Source: Monoraphidium neglectum (lineage: Eukaryota > Chlorophyta > Chlorophyceae > Sphaeropleales > Selenastraceae). Taken from it: DNA of 11,404 bases. The stretch lies in contig NW_014012820.1 of NCBI RefSeq assembly GCF_000611645.1, forward strand, positions 9,197-20,600, given 5' to 3'. The translations under genes and the position numbers were made by a program. This document shows, in pieces, positions 1-9,589 of this stretch; within the stretch, counting starts at the first letter, position 1; every line of letters begins with the position of its first letter. The notes beneath the pieces are model-generated. The model saw nothing but the letters and a program-made list of their open reading frames with translations. It searched no databases and was not told where the DNA came from.

Positions 1-315
1 GGGGCGGCTGCCGCAGCCGCCGGCAGCGGCGGCGGGGACGGCGGGGCCGTCTTTGACCCTGAGAGCTGTGGGGCCGCCGCCGGCGGCGCCTCTGCCGGCG
101 CGAGGGAGCAGCACGTGTTCGACAGCAGCCAGAACAGCCGCCGCGGCGACGCGCAGCGGCGGGGCCGCAAGACGTCCATCACCACAGCGCCCATCTCGCA
201 GGGGGCGATCCCCTGGGGCGGCGGGGCCGGCGTGCCCGGGGACAGCGGGCTGACGACGCCCAACCGGTCGGGCAACAGGGGCCGCAGCCGGCTGGGCGGG
301 ATGGGGCGGCGCTGA
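1..315 (+). CDS. 3' end of an unrecognised low-complexity protein gene (5' end outside window)
   Basis: Reading frame 1 is open from the first base to a TGA at 313-315 and gives about 104 residues. The start lies upstream of the window. The peptide begins with an Ala/Gly-rich stretch, then holds a more complex polar segment (FDSSQNSRRGDAQRRGRK, then TSITTAPISQGAIPWGG) and ends in a basic Gly/Arg/Ser tail (NRSGNRGRSRLGGMGRR). The mid-part SSQNSRRG...TTAPISQG is the only section that looks constrained. I do not recognise a family or a catalytic motif. Codons are strongly GC-ending, like the identified genes in the window. A chlorophyte-type TGTAA signal lies 158 nt after the stop, which supports this being a real 3' terminal exon. 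The basic tail could suggest a nuclear or RNA-binding protein, but that is a guess. The main uncertainty is frame choice, because frame 2 is also open for 200 nt in this GC-rich DNA. Confidence 0.5.
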   Translation, partial: GAAAAAAGSGGGDGGAVFDPESCGAAAGGASAGAREQHVFDSSQNSRRGDAQRRGRKTSITTAPISQGAIPWGGGAGVPGDSGLTTPNRSGNRGRSRLGGMGRR

Positions 316-472
316 AAGTGGGGCATGCACAAGGAAGCGGGCAGCAGGGCGGCGACGGCTGAGGTGTGGAGGGAGAGGGCGACTACAAGGGGGGGCGCAA
401 GAATGGGGTGCTGCATGTGTGCAGCTTGCGGGTGAGGATGCCCCATTGCTACTCACGGCCTACGTCTAGGAC

Positions 473-477
473 TGTAA
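473..477 (+). promoter_or_regulatory. TGTAA polyadenylation signal for the upstream gene
   Basis: A TGTAA pentamer, the usual poly(A) signal of green algae, occurs 158 nt after the stop codon at 313-315. It sits in a locally less GC-rich stretch (actgtaaataacatc), as expected for a 3' UTR end. Cleavage would be expected roughly 10-20 nt downstream. A single pentamer can occur by chance; its placement is what supports the call. Confidence 0.5.
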
Positions 478-1384
478 ATAACATCACTCCGTGTGGGGGA
501 CGTGCGGACAGGCTAGGGCAGAGCAGCGTGGTCACATATGCGCGTTCTTGGTGTGTCTCTGCGGCGCCCCATCACCCCCCTGTCGCTGGGGGGCCGCGTC
601 AGGGCGGCTGTTCGCGGCCCTGGGCGCAGGTTGCGGTCGGGTGAAGCGACGGCATCCATGCTCGTGTGTGACTGGCAAGGGCAGGACTGCATGAACAGCC
701 CTGGTTTTCACCACATGCTCATCTGGCCCCAACCCAGTCGAAACACCCGGGTGCATTGGCTGCGCTAAGGTTGCATTTGCAAAGTGCCAAGGTCAGACAA
801 CGCGGGCTTGGCCAGGTGCTGAGGCACATGTGCCTCACAACTGGCAGCACAGCAGGGCCAGGCCAAAATGCAGGTGTGCAGCCCCACCCAGGGCAGCGTT
901 GGCGAGCCCTTTGATCGTGCCGCCGCTCTGACCACCGTTTGTCCATGGCATTGCTGTGATAATCTCCTTGTGCATCAAACAATTACTGTGCTGCACGGGA
1001 AACTGCAGCTCGCGCCCTGCTTGTGCCAGGAGCCTCAAGAAGGTTGCTTTTGACTGGGCACCGACCCCGGAAGAATAACGCCCGCACCCGCACGCGCCGT
1101 GGATCTGACTAGCAGCGCCACTCCACTCGGTGGTTTGAATCTAATCTGTTTCTTATGAGCAGCCTGCATGTGCGTGTACCTGTACTCCGGGTATGGCGCT
1201 CGCTGTCGCATTTGCAGCACGTGACTGATGGTACACAGCATGCTGCGGACAAGTTTTGCTCCTGGAGTTCGGCGTAGCAGCCATACCTTGACTTCGCAGC
1301 GCAGCTTCACATAATTACACTGCACACCACGCGCTAATAAGCCAACAGATCTGTGGTCGCCAAGATCGGAATTCATTTGGAAGG
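478..1384. other. Intergenic region, no supportable gene; cyclin H promoter at its right end
   Basis: About 900 bases between the poly(A) signal of the first gene and the cyclin H start codon. Several 60-180 codon open frames exist on both strands. Their translations are rich in Cys, Arg, His and Trp, match no family I know, and overlap one another, as expected by chance in GC-rich DNA. I see no tRNA, repeat array or clear TATA box. The stretch 1060-1384 should contain the 5' UTR and promoter of cyclin H. GC content falls somewhat around 940-1000 and 1130-1400, which fits regulatory or untranslated sequence. Confidence 0.4.
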
Positions 1385-2505
1385 ATGGACTTCGATACCA
1401 GCACGCATAAAGCGAGGTGGATATTTGATCAAGACGCCCTGGTAAGCTGACTGCTGCTGGCATGCAGCCGGTAGTGCCTGGCCCCCGTCCGTGAACGCCG
1501 ACCCCATCGCACGCGCACTTCTGCACTGCGCGTGTCATGTGCAGGCAGCAAAGCGTGAAGACGCACAGCAAAAGGCGGCGGAAAGCTTAAAGCGGTCAAG
1601 GGAGCCGACACCGGCGACGGAGGACGGCGCAGGCCTTCCAGATGCCAAAAAGCAACGCGGTGCGGGGCCTGGGAGTGGCGCGCCCTCTGCCGCCGCTTTG
1701 CGACGCAGCCGCATGAGAGGACGCCGCAGCCTGGTATGTATGTATGCATGTAACATAGAGCACCTGCATTGCCATCATCACCACCACACCGCGGCGCAGC
1801 AGCTTTCAGTTGCAAGCGAGCAGTGGCGGTCCTCACAACGTCGCCCCGCGCCCCCCAACGTTGCTGGGCCGCCTGAAACGCAGCCGAGGCACCAGTGAGC
1901 GCAGCCGAAGAGGCTTTGCTGCGGCGGTATTTTGAGCTGAAGATACGCCAGGTGTGCGAGGCCATCCCGTTGGCGCCGAAGGTGCAGGTGCGTGCAGCAG
2001 GGGGTCAAGCGATCGCCCCGTTGGCCGAGCACGCGGGCTATGAGCATGACAAGGCATGCTCATGTGGGAATCCAGCCGCCGGGGACATTTCATAGCAAAG
2101 GTTTTGGATCTTCGCCATGTATCTTGTGCCAAATGCCCGGCCATTGCTTACGTGTTGATGAAGTGGAGGCAAGGATTTGCGAAGCAGTGGCAAGCACGCG
2201 GAAGTGCGCCTGTTTGACAACCAAGTAAACCCTCTGCTCACCCTGCTGCTGTGCCCCCTGACACCCGCCTGGCCGCTCGCCTTTGTCCAGGCAACCGCAG
2301 CGGCATACTTCAAGCGATTTTACATCCAGCGCAGCTGCCTGGAGCACGACCCCTCGCGCATCATGCCCACATGCATCTACCTGGCGGCCAAGGCGAGCCG
2401 CCGCGGACTGGCGAGAAGGGCCGAAGTGGCATGTCTGAATGCATGAGATTGACAACCATAAGAAGCATTGGCTTTTGCAAGCGCGCACACATGCATTTGA
2501 GTGCT

Positions 2506-2543
<38 letters not shown>

Positions 2544-3849
2544 TGCACGCACACACGCACGCAATACAGAAAAGCATGCACGTCACAACACGCCAACCAC
2601 GCCCTCCAACACTGCGTATGGCCCCAGGTGGAGGAGGCTTACATTGGTGCAGAGGACTTTTGCAAAAAGCTGGGGCTGGACGCACAGACGGTGCTGCGGA
2701 CAGAGGTAAGTGGTCTTTCTTGGCGGGGACGCGGCTGTGGGGGCTCCATCCACAAGGTCTGTCGTTGCTGCTGACTGCTGGATGGGGGCTGCTGTCACCG
2801 GGAATGCAATGCTCTGGCACGGAGCCCGCCATTTTCGTGCGAGTCCTGATTCACAGTGTGCGTATGCCATAAACTGTGACGCTTGAACTTTGCTGTCGCG
2901 CACGTTCGCCCTGCGCCCTCAGGTGCCGCTGCTGCAGGGGCTGGGCTTTGACCTGGTGGTCCACTCACCCTACCGCGCTCTCAATGGCTTGGTGCAGGTC
3001 GGCGCGCTGCATGCGGCAGGAGACGGCCAGCGGTCTGCTTCGCCGCGCCTTGCCGCTGCATGCCCACAGCCTTGCTCACGGCGGCCGCCTTGTTGTCGAG
3101 GGCACGAGCGCCTGCATTCCTCCCGTAGCAGCAGCAGCACCCCCATGACACCCAGCCACACCTTGCAATGCCGTTGGTCCGCCCCACCCCTCAAAACTGG
3201 CTGATCACCCCATCCCCCATCAAACCCACGTGCCAAGGAGCTCGAGGACCTGCGGTCGCAGCGCTCGCCCGCGCTGGACCCGCCGCTGGCGGACGCGCCG
3301 CCGGAGTCCATGCAGCGGCTGGCGCGCAGCGCGCACAAGGCCGTGGCGGCGATCCTGCACAGCGACGCGCCGCTGCTGTTCCCTCCGGGCGTCCTCGCGC
3401 TCGCCGCGCTGCGCTCCGGCGCGCGCTCGGCCGGCCTGCCCTGCGCGCAGCTGCTGGAGCACGTCGCGCGCCGCGCGGCCGCGGCGCGCGCCGACGACCT
3501 CGAGCGCGAGCGGCGGCAGGGCGAGGACCGGGAGACGATCCCGGGCGGCGCGCGCGCGCCGCCGGGGCGGCTGGTGGTACCGGGCGGCGGGGAGGGCGCG
3601 GAGGGGCTGCAGCGGCTGCTGGGGTGGATAGGCGAGGTGGATGCGCTGGTGGTGGCAGCGATGAAGGAGGAGGAGGGGCTGGAGGCGCGCGCCACCGAGG
3701 CGGACCGCAAGATCAAGCTGTGGCGCAAGGCAGCGGCCGGCGGTGGCGGCGGCGGCGGGCCCGCAGGCGGCGCGACGGCAACGGCAGCGGCGGCGGCAGC
3801 GGCGGCGGCGGCAGCAAGCGGCGACGGCGGTGAGCAGCCGCCGCGGTAG
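1385..3849 (+). CDS. CYCH: Cyclin H (CDK-activating kinase / TFIIH kinase regulatory subunit), seven exons
   Basis: Cyclin H binds and activates CDK7/CDKD. The kinase activates cell-cycle CDKs and, within TFIIH, phosphorylates the RNA polymerase II C-terminal domain in the nucleus. Exons: 1385-1441, 1545-1733, about 1889-1987, 2291-2392, 2628-2705, 2923-2997 and 3238-3849 (TAG at 3847). This gives about 403 aa, against about 320-340 in animals and plants. The N-terminus [14 protein letters not shown] matches the plant cyclin H start. The first cyclin fold carries [17 protein letters not shown] joined to VEEAYIG, and [16 protein letters not shown]. The second carries [20 protein letters not shown], very close to plant cyclin H. 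Extra length comes from a polar insert with basic clusters (KRSRE, DAKKQR) in exon 2 and a Gly/Ala tract near the C-terminus. The exon 3 acceptor is uncertain: 1889 keeps the frame with the donor at 1734, while 1884 or 1896 would pair with the donor at 1738. Intron 4 has a GC donor. No TGTAA signal is visible after the stop. Confidence 0.9.
1734..1748 (+). other. Tandem overlapping splice donors at cyclin H exon 2 end
   Basis: Exon 2 is followed by a GTAT repeat that creates GT donors at 1734, 1738 and 1742, four bases apart. The first keeps codon phase 0 and pairs with an acceptor before 1889. The second leaves one extra base and pairs in frame with acceptors before 1884 (cgcag) or 1896 (ccag). 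All three solutions converge on the [12 protein letters not shown] reading of exon 3. Only a few residues change at the junction. A TGTAA pentamer overlaps the right side, at 1749-1753. Confidence 0.45.
2393..2627 (+). other. GC-AG intron (cyclin H intron 4)
   Basis: Exon 4 ends in AAG at 2390-2392 and the next bases are GCGAGC, so the donor is GC rather than GT. The acceptor is gccccag ending at 2627. Joining AAK directly to VEEAYIG restores the conserved cyclin motif with no gap or extra residues. Reading on to the nearest usable GT (about 2424) would insert about a dozen Arg/Ala-rich residues into that motif. GC-AG introns are a known minor class in eukaryotes. The intron holds an AC microsatellite. 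Confidence 0.75.
2507..2540. repeat. (AC)17 dinucleotide microsatellite
   Basis: An uninterrupted run of 17 AC units inside cyclin H intron 4, flanked by imperfect CA-rich sequence (gcgcgcacacatgc before, gtctgcacgcacacacgc after). It is noncoding and likely to vary in length between strains. The opposite-strand frames here give Val/Cys runs, which is only the repeat translated. Confidence 0.97.
3736..3816 (+). repeat. GGC/GCG-rich low-complexity coding tract (poly-Gly then poly-Ala)
   Basis: Near-perfect GGC and GCG/GCA triplet repeats in the last exon of cyclin H encode a Gly run followed, after GPAGGATAT, by an Ala run. Cyclin H orthologues normally end with a charged or basic tail here, so this is probably a lineage-specific triplet expansion in a disordered region beyond the second cyclin fold. 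Confidence 0.85.
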
Positions 3850-3938
3850 CGCGGGGCCCGTTGCTTTCCAACTGACGAGGCGGCGCAGCTGCTGCAAAGC
3901 AGCGCGGCGCCTTGGTGTACACAGCATAATGCTTTATC
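3850..3938. other. Convergent 3' ends: gap of 89 nt between two stop codons
   Basis: The cyclin H TAG (3847-3849, + strand) and the TGA of the candidate minus-strand gene (3939-3941) are separated by only 89 bases. I find no TGTAA on either strand in the gap. If both genes are expressed, their 3' UTRs almost certainly overlap, or use variant signals; a TGTAC occurs near 3915. Confidence 0.45.
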
Positions 3939-4503
3939 TCAACCCCCTGCACAAGACGCGTCAGCTTTTTTTGGCCTTCCAATCTCTTGGCTCGCAACGG
4001 CGACTAATTTGAGTAGTGCTTGCAAAGATGTGCCTTTCTTGCCATGCGCCAAGCGGGCGAGCTGCGGCATGTCAAGCAACTCAGTAATCTGCCCGTCTGT
4101 CGTGCGAGTGACCAGGTTGGTGTCGCTGTGCAGCAGCATTGTCTAGGGGCGGCCGAACAGCAATGTCGCGCCGTGCCCAGCAGTGCATGCCGCCTGCCCA
4201 CCCACCCCTTCATCCTCCTTGCCCGGTGGTCTTCTTTCAAGCCGCACACGCCCATCGCAGGTCAGGTTTGCCCTGGCCAGTGGTGGCTGCTACTGTACGC
4301 TGACGCAGCACACAGTCGGCGCAGATCTGCCGCAGCTCGCTTGAACGCCGCGCCGCGCGGTTGTCGGCCTGCTTCAATGCCAACACATTTCATACCATCT
4401 CAATGGCCAGATCCAGTATTAAGTCCAGCTCGGGGGCCCCACGAGCCGTTTCCCGCTCGGCACTAGCCACAGGGTCAAGCCGGTCGTCGAGCATCCTGTA
4501 CAT
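3939..4503 (-). CDS. Candidate small protein gene of unknown function, three exons
   Basis: Exons in minus-strand order are 4503-4396, 4368-4294 and 4142-3939 (TGA at 3941-3939). They give 128 aa and all junctions fall between codons. Exon 1 reads MYRMLDDRLDPVASAERE and ends in ELDLILDLAIEM. Exon 2 reads ADNRAARRSSELRQICADC and ends in VLRQRT. Exon 3 contains MLLHSDTNLVTRTTDGQ, ITELLDMPQLARLAHGKKGT and SLQALLKLVAVASQ. The composition is that of a soluble, mostly helical, charged protein. It does not look like a chance frame, and all splice sites are GT-AG. I do not recognise the family. The weak point is the first intron, only 27 nt (4369-4395), far below the usual minimum; unspliced, it puts a TGA in frame. 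An upstream ATG at 4664 (MNKLVGLLNDQ, then a GT donor) could be an extra 5' exon, but its phase does not join directly. The gene is divergent from beta-tubulin and convergent with cyclin H. Confidence 0.45.
4369..4395 (-). other. Putative 27-nt intron in the candidate minus-strand gene
   Basis: Read on the minus strand the segment begins GTATGA and ends GAAGCAG, with codon-phase-0 exons on both sides. Removing it joins LILDLAIEM to ADNRAARRSSELRQ, which reads as one continuous helix. Retaining it gives a TGA as the second codon. Introns this short are known only in a few lineages, so a wrong exon model or a disabled gene are real alternatives. Confidence 0.35.
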
Positions 4504-6975
<2,472 letters not shown>

Positions 6976-7727
6976 GCGGCTCGCGGCAGCGCCGCGCGCC
7001 TGTGCTGGGCGCAGCGGCGCGCCTTTCGGGTTTGGGGGCCCCTCGCACGGCTGCCGCAGCGGCTGCCCGGTCCGATTGCAGCTGTCTTGCTTGTCGCTGC
7101 CGGGCCTGCAGCGGCGCCGAGGGGTTAACTCCCCTGCGAGCCTCTATTCGCATCGTCCCTTTGTTCACGCGCGCTCGTGTGTGTGGGTATATGCCCTGCT
7201 GCTGTTGGTGTACCGCAGGGCGGCGCGCGGCCATCCCTAATGCCATTGACGCGCACCAGAACACCCCTGGTATCACATGTGTGCCACCATGACCTCTCGC
7301 CAAACATCACGTCACCGCCACGGGAGCCAGTGCATGCATGTGTGGTGCTGTGTGGCCGGCTGGCCGCCTGGGGAAGTGCGAGGCGGCGCGCACTGGCACT
7401 GCTTGCGGAGCCGTTGTGCGCGCCGCTGAAGTGAACTCCTGGTCTGTGCCTCCGGCTTCAACGCCCCTGCCGACCCATGCTGACAGAATGACCCCATTGC
7501 TACTGCTGTAACCCTTGGAACATTCAAGACTCTGTGCGCTGTGGTGCATCTGGCTGGTTGAGCCACGGCTGGCAGCAAGGGCAGTGGAGAGCTGAGACAT
7601 GCGTCAGCCTGCTTTGCATCGGTGAAAGCCTGGCCACATGCCCATGGAATCACTCGAATCTATCAGTGCAAACAGACCTGAGCAATGAGAGTGCTGATCA
7701 GTGCACACCAGCGGAGGCCCAAAGGTT
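6976..7727 (+). other. Beta-tubulin 3' UTR and convergent intergenic region
   Basis: About 530 bases run from the tubulin stop to a TGTAA signal, then about 215 bases to the stop codon of the convergent mTERF-like gene. Open frames here are short and have no recognisable product. I found no minus-strand TGTAA (plus-strand ttaca) for the mTERF-like gene in this interval, so its transcript may use a variant signal. Confidence 0.6.
7507..7511 (+). promoter_or_regulatory. TGTAA polyadenylation signal of beta-tubulin
   Basis: The pentamer in gctgtaaccc lies about 530 nt after the tubulin TAA. It is the only TGTAA I see on the plus strand between the tubulin stop and the next gene. Long 3' UTRs ending 10-20 nt past TGTAA are typical of chlorophyte mRNAs. 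Confidence 0.65.
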
Positions 7728-8525
7728 TCACCCGCCGCAGCGCAGCCACTCCTGAAACCCAGGGAATCGCGCCAGGAACGCGTCGCCACCCATGGCGACC
7801 GCCTCTTCCAGCCGTGCCTCGCCGCGGCGGCCGGTAGACGACAAGTAGCGCATCCGCGCCATGGCCTCGTGGCTGGCGCTCAGCAGTGTGGCCAGCTCAG
7901 CAGGCCCCGCCTCCCTCAGCTCCGCCTCCCACTCGCCGCCGCCGCGCGCCACCAGCTGCAGCGCCTGCCACCGCACCAGCACGTCCGGCGGCCGCACCCT
8001 CAGCCGCAGCAGCAGCCGCACCACGCCCAGCGGCGGCAGCGCGGGCAGCAGGCCGCGCAGCTGCTGCAGCCACAGGTGCAGGCTGTGGGGCGCCAGCATC
8101 AAGCGGTCCGCGAGGCCCTCCAACTCGTCGCCGTCTAAAGCAGCAAGCAGCTCCCGCAGCGCGTGCGGCCGCCGCTGGGCTGCGCCGTGGAGCACCTCCT
8201 CCTCGCTGACGCCGCTGACACTGCTGCCGCCGCTGCTGCCGCCGCCGGCGCCGTTGCTGCTGTGGCTACTCGCATCCTCGGGGCGCAGCGAGTCGCAGAA
8301 CGCGGCCTCCGCCAGCACCATGGCGCGCGAGCGCAGCACAAGCGGCGACAGCTCAAGCACAAGGGGCCGCGCCCGCGCGAGCGCCGCGACCGCGCTGGCC
8401 GGCGCCCCGTCCAGCGCGGCGGCGCTGGCCTGCAGCCGCTTCGCGACAGAGTCCTCTGGGAAGGAAACGAGCGCGAGCGCCTGACCGGGGTAGCGTGCGG
8501 CAAATGCAGCAAAGCCGGCCTCGGC

Positions 8526-8574
<49 letters not shown>

Positions 8575-9140
8575 AAGCCCTCTCCGCTGCTGCTGCCAGG
8601 GAGGACCTCGCATTCCAAAATCGCGCCCAGCGTCGCGCACCGCTCGCGCAGCTGCGCCTCGCTGAGCGCGAGCACGTGCAGCCGCGTGCGCAGGTTTGCA
8701 GCCACCATGCCGCGCGGTAGGCGGAGGACCGCCGTCAGCAGGCGCAGCACGGCGACTGGCTCATGCGGCGCGACAAGCACGTGGGGGGCGGCACGCACGA
8801 GCTGGATGACAAAGGCGCGGTCCATGCCCAGCGCTGCCTCTAAGGATGCCAGGGTGAGTTCAAATGATTCGCCGCTGAAGCTGCACACCTGCGGCGGCGC
8901 GCGGCTGAGCAGCTGCATCAGCGCCGGCCGCGACAGGCCGCCGAGTGACGTTTCAAATGCCTCTAGCTTTCGCTCAAGGTGGCTGCCCGTGCTGCTGGAA
9001 TCGCTGCTGGCGCCGGTTGCTGCGGCGCGGCACGTGCAGGGCGGAGCTCGCAACGCGCGGCCGCTGCCGGCAAGCACGGGCGGCATGGTAGCGCCCATAT
9101 ACGGCCATGAACAACACAATGAACGTCCTGAGGAGTGCAT
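7728..9140 (-). CDS. mTERF-like protein, probably organelle-targeted, single exon
   Basis: The intact frame encodes 470 aa from ATG 9140 to the stop at 7728. Alternative in-frame ATGs are at 9098 and 9086. The first 50 or so residues are rich in Ala, Ser, Arg and Pro with almost no acidic residues (MPPVLAGSGRALRAPPCTCR), like a chloroplast or mitochondrial transit peptide. The mature part has helical repeats of about 35 residues with the mTERF pattern of Leu-rich helices and a Pro near the repeat centre: roughly 72-107 (LMQLLSRAPPQV), 108-143 (FVIQLVRAAPHVLV), 144-178 (MVAANLRTRLHVLALS), and further units around 250-285 (LARARPLVLELSPLVLRSR). The C-terminus (ARMRYLSSTGRRGEARLE, then FLARFPGFQEWL) also looks like the mTERF end. 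mTERF proteins bind organelle DNA or RNA and affect transcription, splicing or ribosome assembly. The substrate here is unknown. A 16-Ser tract (190-205) and a Ser/Gly linker (about 290-315) interrupt the repeats. Another helical-repeat organelle factor is possible. Confidence 0.7.
8527..8574. repeat. (CTG)16 trinucleotide repeat encoding poly-Ser on the minus strand
   Basis: Sixteen uninterrupted CTG units on the plus strand read as AGC serine codons (the last one AGT) in the mTERF-like gene, residues 190-205. In the other minus-strand frames they would read Gln or Ala. The repeat falls in a linker between helical repeat blocks, so length changes in steps of three bases would probably be tolerated. 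Confidence 0.97.
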
Positions 9141-9589
9141 TGGAGGCCTAAGCGAGTAATTCTGACGCTGCCGCTCACGTAGTGCCACTGCAGTGTGCAG
9201 GGCGATCGGGGATCAAACAGAGATAACAATACTGGCATCCACAATGCAGTATATCAGCAGGCCTCGTTTCATCGCGTCAAAATTTGCACAAGATCGAACA
9301 GTTCGTCACTTTACACAGACAGGTCTGCGTCAGAGCTGGTCGGTGATCGCGTTGGACGTGCAATCAGCTAGTGGGAACCTTTGGCAGTGGCTTGGCGACC
9401 ATATCAGGGCACCGGCACGGAGTAGCGTGTTTTGCTTCATCAGCAGCACACGCTGCACTGCCAAGCGGCGCTTGACCTGCTAGGCGGGGGAGGATCGGGC
9501 CTGCCGGGCGGCCCGTTGTCTGAAACACGTCTCCCAGAGTCGCAACGGGAGGAGAGTGCCCCTCTGGCGCGGACGCACGTGGCGTCGGG
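9141..9589. promoter_or_regulatory. Divergent promoter region, mTERF-like (-) and DHHC acyltransferase (+)
   Basis: About 450 bases lie between two outward-facing start codons. The left part (9200-9330) is clearly less GC-rich than its surroundings, as in a nucleosome-poor promoter. No convincing TATA box or known regulatory motif was seen. The right part, from about 9430, may be the acyltransferase 5' UTR. Frames across it (such as one starting near 9432) show no domain. Confidence 0.4.

Noticed and set aside
835..1038. 67-codon minus-strand frame with a Gly/Ala-rich stretch
   Set aside because: No family match, no neighbouring exons that join, and overlapping frames of similar length on both strands.
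1035..1571. 178-codon minus-strand frame upstream of and across cyclin H exons 1 and 2
   Set aside because: It is antisense to the cyclin H start, rich in Cys, Arg and Tyr, with no recognisable motif and no splice or start support.
2507..2540. AC run as a CRISPR-like or telomere-like array
   Set aside because: It is a simple dinucleotide microsatellite without spacers, inside an intron.
3220..3927. Long minus-strand frames opposite cyclin H exon 7
   Set aside because: They are Arg/Ala/Pro-rich shadows of the GC-rich exon, with no domain. The plus frame is clearly cyclin H.
7861..8720. Long plus-strand open frames (about 207 and 185 codons) opposite the mTERF-like gene
   Set aside because: Their translations are Ser/Arg/Ala-rich mirror images of a GC-biased minus-strand gene. 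The minus frame is longer and has transit-peptide and helical-repeat structure.
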